From contig NZ_CP132985.1 of the NCBI RefSeq assembly GCF_003286595.3, forward strand, positions 1,364,001-1,428,000: a stretch of DNA of 64,000 bases, in the 5' to 3' direction. The first letter of the stretch is position 1. Each line of letters starts with the position of its first letter. This DNA comes from Aerococcus mictus. Lineage in GTDB: Bacteria; Bacillota; Bacilli; Lactobacillales; Aerococcaceae. This document shows positions 38,112-47,563 of this stretch, in pieces. A program made the position numbers and the translations under genes. Below the pieces are notes generated by a model. It was not told where the DNA came from. It saw only the letters and a list, made by a program, of their open reading frames with translations, and searched no databases.

Positions 38112-38147
38112 AGCACCTCGGTTCATATTGAATGAAGGTGCTTTTTA
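38112..38147 (+). terminator. Rho-independent terminator after the DUF4177 gene
   Basis: AGCACCT (38112-38118) pairs with AGGTGCT (38136-38142), followed by TTTTATT. Confidence 0.85.
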
Positions 38148-38305
38148 TTAATAAAGAATTTAAAACACTAGAACAGCAAATAGATATACTAAAATATTGA
38201 GAATTAACTATTGAAAATTTCTAATAAGCCCAATTTAAGCCCAAAATTTCTATCATCTAATCCTAGATTTATATACAACCCTCTTATAAACCGCTCTATA
38301 ACAAC

Positions 38306-38338
38306 AAAACCGCTACTAGCATTTCTAGTAGCGGTTTT
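38306..38338 (-). terminator. Rho-independent terminator of guaA
   Basis: AAAACCGCTACTAG (38306-38319) and CTAGTAGCGGTTTT (38325-38338) are a perfect inverted repeat. T runs exist on both strands, so it can act both ways. Confidence 0.88.
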
Positions 38339-38356
38339 TGAGTATTATCTTTTCTA

Positions 38357-39907
38357 CTATTCCCATTCCACTGTTGCTGGCGGCTTAGAGGTAACATCTA
38401 AGACCACGCGGTTAATGCCATCCACTTCATTAACAATACGACGGCTGATGTGGTCGAGGACATCATATGGAATCCGCGCCCAATCCGCGGTCATCCCATC
38501 CACTGAGGTAATGGCACGGATAGCAATGGTGTATTCATAGGTCCGTTTGTCGCCCATAACCCCAACTGACTTAAAGCCAGGGAGAACGGTGAAGTATTGC
38601 CAAATGTCGCGGTCGAGGCCAGCATTGGCGATTTCTTCACGGAGAATAGCGTCTGATTCACGAACAATGTGAAGTTTTTCCTTGGTAACTTCGCCAATCA
38701 CACGAATGGCTAAACCAGGGCCAGGGAAAGGTTGACGCCAAACAATATTATCTGGCATGCCTAATTCTGTCCCCACGGCGCGCACTTCATCCTTAAATAA
38801 GGTGTTGAGGGGTTCGATGAGTTCAAATTGCATGTCTTCAGGCAGTCCCCCAACATTGTGGTGAGACTTGATGGTTTCAGCGGTTTCGGTCCCTGATTCA
38901 ATCACGTCTGTATATAAGGTCCCTTGGGCTAAGAAATCCATCCCATCTAACTTGGTCGCTTCGTCATCGAATACGGCCACAAATTCATGGCCAATAATCT
39001 TCCGTTTAGTTTCAGGATCAGAAACGCCAGCTAATTTACCTAAGAAGCGTTCTTGGGCATCGGCTTTGATAATGTTTAAGCCAAACTTGCCACCTAGGGT
39101 TTCCATGACTTGGTCAGCTTCACCTTTACGGAGTAAACCGTGGTCAACAAAGATACAGGTCAATTGGTCACCGATAGCTTTTTGTAAGAGGACACCAACC
39201 ACGGAAGAGTCTACCCCACCGGAAAGACCGAGGAGAACTTTCTTATCGCCAACGCGGTCACGAATACTCTTAATTTGCATGTCAATGAAGTCAGCCATGG
39301 TCCAGTCTCCCTGGCAACCACAAATTTCATAGACAAAGTTTTTCAACATTTGTTGGCCATGGATGGATGAGCGTACTTCAGGATGGTATTGGAAACCATA
39401 AACTTGGGCGTCTTCGTTTTCAAAAGCAGCAGCTGGGCTATGAGGAGCCACACCTGTGATTTCAAAACCTTCAGGAATCTTAGCAATACGGTCGCCGTGA
39501 CTCATTAAGACGGTTTCTTTTTCAGCTAAATCTTTAAAGATTTTAGAATCGGTCTTTTGAATGGTCATTTCTTGTTGACCATATTCGCGTTTGTCAGAGG
39601 CTTCAACCACACCACCGAATTTCTTAGTGATTAATTGCATCCCATAACAAATTCCTAAAACTGGTATTCCTAAGTTAAAAATTTCCTCGTCAATATCAAA
39701 GGAGCCTTCTTCATAGACTGAGTTAGGTCCTCCCGAAAGAATGATTCCCTTCACCTGGCCCTGGTCTTTAATTTCTTGAGCAGTTTGCCGGTGAGATTGT
39801 AATTCAGAATAGACTCCCAGTTCACGAATACGGCGGGTAATCAGTTGGTTGTACTGGCTGCCGTAGTCAAGAACGATGATCTTTTCTAGGTCCTTTAAGG
39901 CTTTCAT
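38357..39907 (-). CDS. guaA: GMP synthase (glutamine-hydrolysing)
   Basis: 516 residues, normal for the fused enzyme. The class I glutamine amidotransferase domain (1-195) has Cys87 in GICYGMQL and the His/Glu pair in FQYHPEV. The ATP-pyrophosphatase domain has the P-loop LSGGVDSS near 227, and the C-terminal dimerisation domain ends in PPATVEWE. It converts XMP to GMP. No purine riboswitch is recognisable in the 260 bases upstream. Single gene. Confidence 0.98.
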   Translation of the reverse strand: MKALKDLEKIIVLDYGSQYNQLITRRIRELGVYSELQSHRQTAQEIKDQGQVKGIILSGGPNSVYEEGSFDIDEEIFNLGIPVLGICYGMQLITKKFGGVVEASDKREYGQQEMTIQKTDSKIFKDLAEKETVLMSHGDRIAKIPEGFEITGVAPHSPAAAFENEDAQVYGFQYHPEVRSSIHGQQMLKNFVYEICGCQGDWTMADFIDMQIKSIRDRVGDKKVLLGLSGGVDSSVVGVLLQKAIGDQLTCIFVDHGLLRKGEADQVMETLGGKFGLNIIKADAQERFLGKLAGVSDPETKRKIIGHEFVAVFDDEATKLDGMDFLAQGTLYTDVIESGTETAETIKSHHNVGGLPEDMQFELIEPLNTLFKDEVRAVGTELGMPDNIVWRQPFPGPGLAIRVIGEVTKEKLHIVRESDAILREEIANAGLDRDIWQYFTVLPGFKSVGVMGDKRTYEYTIAIRAITSVDGMTADWARIPYDVLDHISRRIVNEVDGINRVVLDVTSKPPATVEWE

Positions 39908-40166
39908 CCTAAGTTATCACTCACTTCCCTTATAATTTCTTTCTCATTTTATCAAAAACGCGCACATAATTCTAGTATTCCTTTCCTTTAATTCGGATTT
40001 ATTCCTTTTTCTATCGATTTAACCGATGCAAAAAGAGGTCCTTTATCGGGTTTGTATTTTTATAAAGTATTTATTAAAATACTGTGGGAGATAATTCAAA
40101 GTTGTTATAATTAGGGCTTTTATTGTATGATAAGGCTATTAGAAATGGCGGAAACGAGGGAAAATC

Positions 40167-41141
40167 ATGCGCGAAATTTGCGGCAAATCACATGGAAAAT
40201 TAATTTTAATGGGGGAGCACAGTGTGGTCTATGGACAGCCATCAATTGCCCTGCCCTTTCGAGCAGTAACCATTCAAGTCAAGCTGGAACCGGCTGGTAA
40301 TTATTCTTACTTATTCAGTGATATCTATGAGGGACCCGTTGAAGAAGCCCCCAAGAAACTTGACGCCTTGGTGGGGCTCTTTAACCGCCTCCGCCATGAT
40401 TTCTTAAGCAGTCATGACCACTTTCTGATTAAGGTGAATAGTAATATTCCGGTTGAACGTGGCTTAGGGAGCTCAGCTGCCCTATCGGTAGCCTTTATCC
40501 GTGCCTTTTTTAATTACTTAGGTAAGGATTTGTCCAATGAAGTCTTACTCGATTATGCGGACTTTGCCGAAACCATTAGTCACGGGACCCCTAGTGGCCT
40601 TGATGCCCGGGTTACGGCCTATAACCAACCCCTCTACTTCAAAAAAGGGGAAACAGCCCAACCCTTCCATTTCCATACCCCCTATTGGCTAGTGATTGCT
40701 GACACTGGAATTTCAGGAAATACTAAGCAAACCGTGAAAAATGTCCGGGATGCCTATGAAAGCCCCTTTGCTAGCCGGCAAATCGCTACTCAAAAAACCA
40801 TTAAACATCTGGGACTTTTAACTACCGACCTGACCCAGGCCTTAAAAGCACCACAACCTTCCTTAGAGAAACTGGCTGCTTTAATTAATGCGGCCCAACA
40901 TGACCTGGCTGCCCTCCAAGTCTCCAGCCCAGAATTGAGCTGGGGAATTGATTACATGCGCCAACATGGAGCCGTGGCAGCCAAATTGACCGGTGGCGGA
41001 GGCGGTGGCTGCTACTATGCTCTGGTTCCTGACCGTCAAAGCGGTGAAAAACTCATCCAGGCCTTAGCGGATAGTCCTAGTGCCTGTCAAAGCTGGTTAA
41101 TGCCTTTTTCAAGTGAATCAAATACAAGTGAAAAGGAGTAA
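40167..41141 (+). CDS. mvk: Mevalonate kinase
   Basis: 324 residues, GHMP kinase fold. Substrate and ATP motifs: GKSHGKLILMGEHSVVYGQP at 5-24, PVERGLGSSAALSVAF near 98-113, and the late KLTGGGGGGCYYALV glycine loop. It phosphorylates mevalonate in the first of three ATP-dependent steps of the mevalonate route. First gene of mvk-mvaD-pmk-fni; the next start is three bases after its stop. HMG-CoA synthase and reductase are not in this window. Confidence 0.96.
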   Translation: MREICGKSHGKLILMGEHSVVYGQPSIALPFRAVTIQVKLEPAGNYSYLFSDIYEGPVEEAPKKLDALVGLFNRLRHDFLSSHDHFLIKVNSNIPVERGLGSSAALSVAFIRAFFNYLGKDLSNEVLLDYADFAETISHGTPSGLDARVTAYNQPLYFKKGETAQPFHFHTPYWLVIADTGISGNTKQTVKNVRDAYESPFASRQIATQKTIKHLGLLTTDLTQALKAPQPSLEKLAALINAAQHDLAALQVSSPELSWGIDYMRQHGAVAAKLTGGGGGGCYYALVPDRQSGEKLIQALADSPSACQSWLMPFSSESNTSEKE

Positions 41142-41144
41142 ACT

Positions 41145-42389
41145 ATGGAAAAATATCGTGGTATTTGTCGAGCCCATACCAATATTGCCCTAATTAAATA
41201 TTGGGGAAAACGTGATGATGAACTCATCCTACCCATGAATAGTAATCTTTCTTTAACCTTGGACCGTTTTTATTCAGAAACCCAAATCAGCTTCTCTAAG
41301 GATATCGTGGAAGACTGCTTCCAACTTGATGGGGAGTGGCAAGACAATAGTGAAGTTGAGAAGATTAGCCGTTTTGTTGATCTCTTCCGTCAATTGGCCC
41401 AGGTAGACTTGGCTTGTGAAGTCATTTCCTACAACCATGTGCCCACTGCGGCAGGCTTGGCCTCATCAGCTTCTGCCTTTGCGGCCTTAGCCGGTGCTTG
41501 CAATCAGGCCCTCCGCTTAGACCTGGACCCTCTTGCCCTTTCCCGCTTAGCCCGACGCGGATCAGGCTCAGCCACTCGGAGTATTTTCGGTGGCTTTGTC
41601 GAATGGCAAAAGGGCACTGGCGACCATGATTCCCAAGCTGTCCCCTTCGATGATGCCAATTGGGATGTGGGCATGGTGGTCCTGGCCTTAAATACCAAAA
41701 AGAAGGCCATCAGTTCCCGACGAGGAATGAAGCACACGGTTGCAACCTCCCCCTTCTACCAATTATGGCCCCAGGTTAGCGAGAAAAAGCTCCTAGAAAT
41801 GAAAGCCGCTATTAAGGCTCGAGACCTGGATTGGATGGGAGAAATTGCTGAAAACCACGCCATGTTAATGCACGCCACTACCCTATCGGCCGACCCCGCC
41901 TTTACCTATTTAGAAGCAGAATCGCTCAAGGCCATTGAAGCGGTCAAAGGTCTCCGCCAACAGGGCTATAAGGCCTACTTCACCATGGACGCCGGTCCTA
42001 ATGTAAAGATTCTCTGTCCTTATTCTCAGTCCCAAGCCATTATCGATGCCTTGGCGCCTGAATTTGGGGCTGACCGACTAATTGCCAGCCGCCCAGGCCC
42101 AGGTATCCAATATTTAGAAGCATTTTCTGAACAGAAAACTCGCAACAAAACTTCACAAAGCGTGAACCAAGAAGAAAACCCTGAAGACGACAAGCTAGAA
42201 CTGCTCAATGAGGAGTTGGGTGAAGACAGCTTGGACAGCCAAGAAGAATTTATGAAACGTTTAGCCAAGCAAAAGCTCACCCTGCAAGAAGAGTTAGAAG
42301 AAATTTTTAACCACTCTGCCCCTCACAATTTTTTTAGACCATCGAATCCGCTCCCCCATGATCCCAATGATTCACAGGAGGAATTGTAA
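41145..42389 (+). CDS. mvaD: Diphosphomevalonate decarboxylase with acidic C-terminal extension
   Basis: 414 residues; the catalytic core ends near residue 325, which is the normal full length. Core motifs: AHTNIALIKYWGKRDDELIL at 10-29, PTAAGLASSASAFAAL at 100-115 (P-loop), RGSGSATRSIFGGFVEW at 138-154, and MDAGPNVKIL near 281. It makes isopentenyl diphosphate with loss of CO2. The last 90 residues are highly acidic and coiled-coil-like (NPEDDKLELLNEELGEDSLD, then KQKLTLQEELEEIF) with a Pro/His-rich end. I know no equivalent in the family. The downstream pmk start follows the stop with no gap. Confidence 0.95.
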   Translation: MEKYRGICRAHTNIALIKYWGKRDDELILPMNSNLSLTLDRFYSETQISFSKDIVEDCFQLDGEWQDNSEVEKISRFVDLFRQLAQVDLACEVISYNHVPTAAGLASSASAFAALAGACNQALRLDLDPLALSRLARRGSGSATRSIFGGFVEWQKGTGDHDSQAVPFDDANWDVGMVVLALNTKKKAISSRRGMKHTVATSPFYQLWPQVSEKKLLEMKAAIKARDLDWMGEIAENHAMLMHATTLSADPAFTYLEAESLKAIEAVKGLRQQGYKAYFTMDAGPNVKILCPYSQSQAIIDALAPEFGADRLIASRPGPGIQYLEAFSEQKTRNKTSQSVNQEENPEDDKLELLNEELGEDSLDSQEEFMKRLAKQKLTLQEELEEIFNHSAPHNFFRPSNPLPHDPNDSQEEL

Positions 42390-43511
42390 ATGGAAACCAT
42401 TATTAGTAAACGCCCAGGAAAGTTATATTTGGCTGGTGAATACGCCATTGTCCATTCCTTCCAAGGGGCTTTATTAGTAGCGGTTGACACCTATGTCACC
42501 GTCGAGTTGCGCCCCCTCGACCAAACTCAGTCGCGCTTATCGACTAACCAGGCCCAAGAAACTTTTATCTGGACAGTTAGTAATGACGGTGAGATCAGTG
42601 GGATCCCTAAGCAATTCTTATTAGTCAAGACCTTGATCCAAACCGCCTACCAATATTTACAGGAAAGTGGTCGCGTGGAGGATTCTTTTAAAAGTATTGA
42701 CCTAAAAATTTCCAGTGACCTAGATAGTCCTGACGGGAAAAAATATGGCCTAGGCTCCAGTGCTGCAGTCAGCATGGCTATCCTGGAAGCGATTCTTAAA
42801 TTCTACCAGGTTGACCAAGACCACTCCAAGAAGGCCTTTGCCTATCTCCTCTACCAACTAGGGGCTATCGCCCAAATCAAAATCGACCTCAAGGGCTCTT
42901 TTGGCGACTTGGCTGCTTCAGCTTTTGGGGGCTGCATCTACTATCAAAATTTTGACCATACTTGGTTGAAGGAAAGAGTCAAGCATGAAGGAATGAAAGT
43001 CCTAGACCTCATCCAGATGCACTGGGATGGTCTCATGATCGAACCCCTGACTCTATCTCCCGATTGGAAGCTCCATGTGGCCTGGACCGAAAAACCGAGT
43101 TCTACCGAAGCCATGCTATCGGGTAAGTCAACAAGAAAAACAGACAAGCATGAGTTTTCACTTAGCGAACGCCATTTCCGCTACGCCAGTCAACAATGCG
43201 TGATTCTAATCCGCCAAGCCATTATCGACCAAGATTACTTTGTTTTTACTAAGGCCTTAACTTATAACAGTCATTTATTGTATAACTATACCAAACACCG
43301 GCAAAAACCTTACTTAACCACCGATTTAAGGGCAGCTATTGATTTGGCCCGAGCTGCCGGAGGAACGAGTAAGGTTTCCGGAGCAGGTGGCGGGGATTGT
43401 GCCATTGCCTTTAGCGATGAAACAGCCATTGGAGAACAGATTGATCAAGCTTGGCATGAAGCCGGTATCCACCCACTCGACTTGGGACTGTGCCCTAGCT
43501 TCCTCCAATAA
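42390..43511 (+). CDS. pmk: Phosphomevalonate kinase
   Basis: 373 residues, GHMP kinase family. Start KRPGKLYLAGEYAIVHSFQG at 6-25, P-loop KYGLGSSAAVSMAIL near 119, and the late SGAGGGDCAIAF motif. It phosphorylates mevalonate 5-phosphate to the diphosphate, feeding mvaD. It is tightly coupled to mvaD, with a GGAGGAATT ribosome site inside that gene's end. The Gram-positive order mvk-mvaD-pmk-fni is complete here. Confidence 0.96.
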   Translation: METIISKRPGKLYLAGEYAIVHSFQGALLVAVDTYVTVELRPLDQTQSRLSTNQAQETFIWTVSNDGEISGIPKQFLLVKTLIQTAYQYLQESGRVEDSFKSIDLKISSDLDSPDGKKYGLGSSAAVSMAILEAILKFYQVDQDHSKKAFAYLLYQLGAIAQIKIDLKGSFGDLAASAFGGCIYYQNFDHTWLKERVKHEGMKVLDLIQMHWDGLMIEPLTLSPDWKLHVAWTEKPSSTEAMLSGKSTRKTDKHEFSLSERHFRYASQQCVILIRQAIIDQDYFVFTKALTYNSHLLYNYTKHRQKPYLTTDLRAAIDLARAAGGTSKVSGAGGGDCAIAFSDETAIGEQIDQAWHEAGIHPLDLGLCPSFLQ

Positions 43512-43574
43512 ATCAACCACTTTTCACAAGCAAGTGCCATTACCTATTTAATCTTAAGTTAAAAGGAGAATTCC

Positions 43575-44624
43575 ATGAAGAATCGTAAAGATGACCACAT
43601 TAAGCTTGCCGATTGGCAGTATGCTCAAAGCGCTACCGATTTCGATGCCATCCGCTTTGTCCACCATTCCCTGCCCCATATTGACGCTGACCAAGTCCAA
43701 CTCAATACCCAGCTCTTCGGTCAAGAATTCCCCTTTCCTTTCTTTATAAACGCCATGACTGGAGGCAGTGAATGGACCAAGGCCATTAATGAAAAATTCG
43801 CCACCGTGGCCCGGGAAACTGGCCTGATGATGGCAACGGGGTCAGTCTCCCAAGCCATAAAAGACCCCGACACAGCCGATAGTTTCCAAATTGTCCGCCA
43901 AAGCAATCCCAAGGGCTTCATTATCGCTAACATTGGCATGAATCATGGCCTAGCTGGAGCCAAACAAGCTCTAGAAATCACGGATGCCGACGCCCTTGCA
44001 ATTCATTTAAATACGCCCCAGGAGCTGGCCATGCCAGAAGGCGACCGTCATTTTAAAGCCGTTAAGGATAATATCCAAGCCATTGTAGAGGGGGTTGACC
44101 GCCCTGTCATGGTCAAGGAGGTTGGCTTTGGCATGAGTCGTGAAACGATTGAAGAACTCCTCTCACTTGGTGTCAAGACGGTGGATGTCAGTGGCCAAGG
44201 AGGGACCAACTTCATCGCTATCGAGAACGAGCGCCGCAGTCTTAAAGATATGGACTATCTGACACAATGGGGGCAAAGTACCGCAATCTCCTTACTTGAA
44301 GCCCAAAGTTTAAAAGAACAAGTCGATGTCATCGCTTCTGGTGGAGTTAAAACGCCACTCCATGTGGCCCTGTCCTTAGCCTTAGGGGCTAAGGCCGTTG
44401 GGATGAGTGGGCAATTTCTCCACCTGGTCCTCAATCACGGCGTTCAAGAAACCATTGATTGGGTAGAAGAATTCAAGAACCAAGTTCGTATGCTCATGGT
44501 CTTAAACAATAGCCAAACTCTTAGCGACTTAGAAAAGACCGACTTAATTATTTCCGGACCAGTAAGAGACTGGTGCCTAGCCCGTCAGATCCCCTACCAA
44601 GACTTTAGCCACCGTTCCCGCTAA
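43575..44624 (+). CDS. fni: Type 2 isopentenyl-diphosphate delta-isomerase
   Basis: 349 residues, FMN-dependent TIM-barrel isomerase unrelated to the type 1 enzyme. Motifs: RKDDHIKLADW at 3-13, FFINAMTGGSE near 56, LMMATGSVSQAI near 76, VMVKEVGFGMS, and DVSGQGGTNFIAIE. It interconverts IPP and DMAPP for undecaprenyl and other isoprenoids. Last gene of the mevalonate operon, 63 bases after pmk with its own AAAAGGAG site, then a terminator. Confidence 0.97.
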   Translation: MKNRKDDHIKLADWQYAQSATDFDAIRFVHHSLPHIDADQVQLNTQLFGQEFPFPFFINAMTGGSEWTKAINEKFATVARETGLMMATGSVSQAIKDPDTADSFQIVRQSNPKGFIIANIGMNHGLAGAKQALEITDADALAIHLNTPQELAMPEGDRHFKAVKDNIQAIVEGVDRPVMVKEVGFGMSRETIEELLSLGVKTVDVSGQGGTNFIAIENERRSLKDMDYLTQWGQSTAISLLEAQSLKEQVDVIASGGVKTPLHVALSLALGAKAVGMSGQFLHLVLNHGVQETIDWVEEFKNQVRMLMVLNNSQTLSDLEKTDLIISGPVRDWCLARQIPYQDFSHRSR

Positions 44625-44645
44625 TAGACTTCTTACCTAATCGCT

Positions 44646-44671
44646 CCCTAGCCTCATGGTTAGGGCTTTTT
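44646..44671 (+). terminator. Rho-independent terminator of the mevalonate operon
   Basis: CCCTAGCC (44646-44653) pairs with GGTTAGGG (44658-44665), one G-T pair, loop TCAT, followed by CTTTTTT. Confidence 0.85.
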
Positions 44672-44751
44672 TGTTCTATTGACGTTTAATAGCCCAGTCT
44701 AGCGATCAGTAATGATTGGTAATTTATTTCCAGCTTTTGAAGGGGTTAGCT

Positions 44752-44779
44752 TTGCAGAAGAGGCATTATGCGTTATAAT
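44752..44779 (+). promoter_or_regulatory. Candidate promoter of cysK-cysE
   Basis: TTGCAG (44752-44757) and a perfect TATAAT (44774-44779) are 16 bases apart, about 75 bases ahead of cysK. No T-box or SAM-riboswitch core was seen in the leader. Confidence 0.5.
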
Positions 44780-44852
44780 AGTATTAGCTACTTGCTAACA
44801 AAAAGTAAGTGACAATTAGCTTTCTATCCACAGCTTAAGGAGGAATTTTAAA

Positions 44853-45770
44853 ATGGTTTATAATAATATTTCTGAAGCAATTGGTAATACACCAATTATT
44901 AAATTAGCACATGAGGACAAAGATTCTGCTGATATTTATGTCAAGTTAGAATCCCGTAACCCAGGGGGCTCAGTCAAAGACCGCCCCGTTAAATACATTC
45001 TTAAGAGCTTACTCGACAGTGGCGAATTAGAAAAAGGCGGAACAATTGTTGAATCCACTTCAGGCAATACCGGGGTTGCTCTTTCTATGTTAGGTGCCGC
45101 TTTTGGTCTCCATGTGATTATCGTGATGCCAGAAACCATGTCGGTTGAACGTCGTAACTTGATCCAAGCTTACGGAGCTGAACTGGTCTTAACCCCAGGC
45201 TCTGAAGGCATGAAAGGTGCCGGCGAAAAGGCAGCAGAAATTGCTAGAGAAAAGAACGCTCCAATCTTTGGCCAATTTGTCCGCCACGAAAACGTTCAAG
45301 CCCATGAAGAAACCACTGCTAAAGAAATCTTAGCCGACTTAGACCAAGTGGATGGCTTCGTGGCTGGTATTGGTACTGGTGGTACCGTAACAGGTGTCGG
45401 TAAAACCTTAAAGGCCCATGACAAAAACACTGTAGTTTGGGGTGTTGAACCAGAAGGCTCCCCACTATTAAACGAAGGTAAAGCTGGATCACACAAGATT
45501 CAAGGGATTGGGGCTAACTTCATTCCTAAGATCTTAGACCAAAATGTCCTCGACAAAGTGGACATCATCTCCAACGAAGACGCTATCCAAGGTGCTGTTC
45601 ATTTAGCTCATGAATACGGTATCCTAGCTGGCTTCTCTTCAGGTGGTAACTATGTTTCCGCAAAACGTCTCGCTAAAGAACTTGGCCCTGGCAAACATGT
45701 CGTGACTGTCCTTCCAGATACAGGAGAACGTTACCTCTCTACCGGAGCATTCTCAAATGACGGAGAATAA
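44853..45770 (+). CDS. cysK: Cysteine synthase (O-acetylserine sulfhydrylase)
   Basis: 305 residues, PLP fold type II. The PLP lysine lies in RNPGGSVKDRP near residue 43, the substrate loop STSGNTGV near 69, the phosphate-binding GIGTGGTVTGVG near 176, and the late GFSSGGNY. It makes cysteine from O-acetylserine and sulfide. Its 3' end overlaps cysE by 14 bases, so the two enzymes of the pathway are made together. CysK and CysE often form a complex. Confidence 0.97.
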   Translation: MVYNNISEAIGNTPIIKLAHEDKDSADIYVKLESRNPGGSVKDRPVKYILKSLLDSGELEKGGTIVESTSGNTGVALSMLGAAFGLHVIIVMPETMSVERRNLIQAYGAELVLTPGSEGMKGAGEKAAEIAREKNAPIFGQFVRHENVQAHEETTAKEILADLDQVDGFVAGIGTGGTVTGVGKTLKAHDKNTVVWGVEPEGSPLLNEGKAGSHKIQGIGANFIPKILDQNVLDKVDIISNEDAIQGAVHLAHEYGILAGFSSGGNYVSAKRLAKELGPGKHVVTVLPDTGERYLSTGAFSNDGE

Positions 45771-46446
45771 GGCAAGCGGTCAAGATCAGCTTCCCTCTGA
45801 CATGGGAAAAAAAACCATCAAAATTCAATCACGAACTGTTCCTGGCATGTCTCTCTCCTCACTCACAAGAGATACCCTAGAATCGATGGAAGATAATGAA
45901 GACAAGTGGATCCGCTTAGCCAAGATCATCTATGATAATGACCCAGCGGCCCACTCCTGGCAGGAAGTCTATGACCTCTACCCCAGTATTAAGGCGCTCC
46001 GTGCCCATGAACAAGCCCACTATTATTACAATAATGGGGACTACTACTTGGCCCGGCAACTGGCTGAAGAATCGCGGCGGGAAACCGGGATTGAAATTCA
46101 TCCAGGAGCTCAACTTAGTGATACGGTCTTTATTGACCATGGCATGGGTGTGGTCATTGGTGAAACCGCTGTGATTAGTGATAACGTCAAGCTCTTCCAC
46201 GGCGTCACCCTAGGCGGTGTCGGTAGGGAAAAAGGCTGCAAACGCCACCCTACTATCCAAGACCATGTTGAAATTGGGGCAGGTGCCAAACTATTAGGTA
46301 ATATTACCATTGGCCACCATAGTAAAATTGGGGCTAATGCGGTTGTCCTAGAAGACGTGCCGCCCTATGCGACGGCAGTCGGTATGCCGGCTCGGATTAT
46401 CCTCCATGATAAAAACTGGAACCGTATTGGTGACTATGTCATCTAA
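45757..46446 (+). CDS. cysE: Serine O-acetyltransferase
   Basis: 229 residues. The first 55 residues are poorly conserved and include a Ser/Thr-rich stretch. A helical domain (60-120) precedes a left-handed beta-helix of hexapeptide repeats: GIEIHPGAQLSDTVFIDHGM, VVIGETAVISDNVKLFHGVT, GGVGREKGCKRHPTIQDHVE and IGAGAKLLGNITIGHHSKIG. It makes O-acetylserine for CysK. Its start lies inside cysK, so translation is coupled. The isoleucine at the very C-terminus (GDYVI) fits the peptide tail that docks into the CysK active site. Confidence 0.95.
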   Translation: MTENKASGQDQLPSDMGKKTIKIQSRTVPGMSLSSLTRDTLESMEDNEDKWIRLAKIIYDNDPAAHSWQEVYDLYPSIKALRAHEQAHYYYNNGDYYLARQLAEESRRETGIEIHPGAQLSDTVFIDHGMGVVIGETAVISDNVKLFHGVTLGGVGREKGCKRHPTIQDHVEIGAGAKLLGNITIGHHSKIGANAVVLEDVPPYATAVGMPARIILHDKNWNRIGDYVI

Positions 46447-46457
46447 TTAAAGCATTC

Positions 46458-46525
46458 AAACAGCTTATCTTGTCATGAATCACTCCCCTAACTAAGACAT
46501 CGTTTCATGGCTGATAAGCTGTTTT
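46458..46525 (+). terminator. Rho-independent terminator of cysK-cysE
   Basis: AAACAGCTTATC (46458-46469) pairs with GATAAGCTGTTT (46513-46524), with an inner TCATGAA/TTTCATG arm, followed by T-rich sequence. Confidence 0.85.
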
Positions 46526-46625
46526 ATTTATGCATGCTTAAGGGGAAGCGCTTATATCCTCTTAGAAAAAACTTATGTTAAAATAGGGATCATTATCAAA
46601 ATTTGTAGAAAGGAATGTGGGCATT

Positions 46626-47471
46626 TTGACTGTTGGACTTGTTCTTGAAGGTGGCGGTATGCGGGCCTTATTTTCCGCTGGGGTATTGGATGTTTTTCTA
46701 TCGGAAGGAATCCAGGTTGACCAGATTGTTGGAGTATCGGCAGGAGCTCTCTATGGAGTCAATTACCCCTCCCAGCAAAGTGGTCGGGCCCTACGTTATA
46801 ACAAGAAATATATCAAAGATAAGCGCTATATCAGCCTAAGTAACTGGGTAAAAACTGGAAATATGGTATCGACCGATTTTGCCTACCACCAAGTCCCCTT
46901 TGAACTCGATCCCTTTGACGAGGAGACCTATGAAGCCAGTCTCAGCGATTTTTATGCGGTGGCTACCAATGTTGAAAGCGGTCAGGCAGAATATTTACTA
47001 ATTGAAAATGCTGAAGAGCAAATTGATGTCTTGCGGGCTAGTGGCTCTATGCCCTTCGTTTCTAAAATGGTTCCAATCAACGGCGAGAAATATTTAGATG
47101 GTGGCCTAGCCGATTCCATCCCCTACCGCTTCATGCAGTCCTTAGGAGTCGACCGGCTGATCATCGTTCTAACCCAACCCTACGGCTACCGTAAGAAAGA
47201 CAAAAATAATTTCCTTGCTAAAAAAATCTATGGCAAAGAATACCCTCATTTAGTCAAAACCATTGAAGGCAGACCCTCCATGTACAATCAACAAGTCGCT
47301 GAGGTGGAGAAATTAGCCCAAAATGAGCAAGCCTTTGTCCTGCAACCTTCCCACCCCCTCGAAGTCAAACGTCTGGAACGTGATCCTGACCGTTTACAAG
47401 CCACCTACGACCACGGGGTTGACGTCGCCAAAAAACAAGTAGCCGCATTAAAAGATTACCTGACTTATTAA
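46626..47471 (+). CDS. Patatin-like phospholipase (YjjU-type)
   Basis: 281 residues from TTG 46626, eleven bases after AAAGGA; GTG 46617 is the alternative and adds three residues but is only two bases from the site. The oxyanion loop LEGGGMRALFSAGVLDVF is at the start, the nucleophile Ser in GVSAGALYGVNY near 39, and the catalytic Asp in YLDGGLADSIP near 160, completing the Ser-Asp dyad. Likely a cytoplasmic acyl hydrolase; substrate unknown. Single gene with strong terminator. Confidence 0.9.
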   Translation: MTVGLVLEGGGMRALFSAGVLDVFLSEGIQVDQIVGVSAGALYGVNYPSQQSGRALRYNKKYIKDKRYISLSNWVKTGNMVSTDFAYHQVPFELDPFDEETYEASLSDFYAVATNVESGQAEYLLIENAEEQIDVLRASGSMPFVSKMVPINGEKYLDGGLADSIPYRFMQSLGVDRLIIVLTQPYGYRKKDKNNFLAKKIYGKEYPHLVKTIEGRPSMYNQQVAEVEKLAQNEQAFVLQPSHPLEVKRLERDPDRLQATYDHGVDVAKKQVAALKDYLTY

Positions 47472-47474
47472 TTG

Positions 47475-47537
47475 AAAAAAAGCATGGTTAGCTGTGCATC
47501 TCAGTCACCCTGAGATCAAGCTTGACCATGCTTTTTT
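47475..47537. terminator. Bidirectional terminator between the patatin gene and the DMT exporter
   Basis: AAAAAAGCATGGT (47476-47488) pairs with ACCATGCTTTTTT (47525-47537), with an inner ATCTCAG/CTGAGAT arm. A and T runs flank both sides, serving the convergent genes. Confidence 0.9.
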
Positions 47538-47563
47538 ATTTGTCATTTTTTAAATTGATTAAC

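Larger units (their letters stand above)
38008..38356. other. Intergenic region between DUF4177 gene and guaA
   Basis: 349 bases between convergent genes. It holds a hairpin (GATACCA 38070-38076 with TGGTATC 38095-38101), the terminator at 38112-38147, about 150 AT-rich bases with nothing recognisable, and the guaA terminator at 38306-38338. A TATACT at 38045-38050 ahead of the first hairpin could be a promoter for a short RNA. Confidence 0.45.

Noticed and set aside
38211..38540. 109-codon plus-strand frame spanning the guaA terminator and 3' end
   Set aside because: It crosses a strong terminator and overlaps the conserved end of guaA; no ribosome site.
39908..40166. Purine riboswitch upstream of guaA
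   Set aside because: None of the conserved core strings of the purine aptamer could be found in the 260-base gap.
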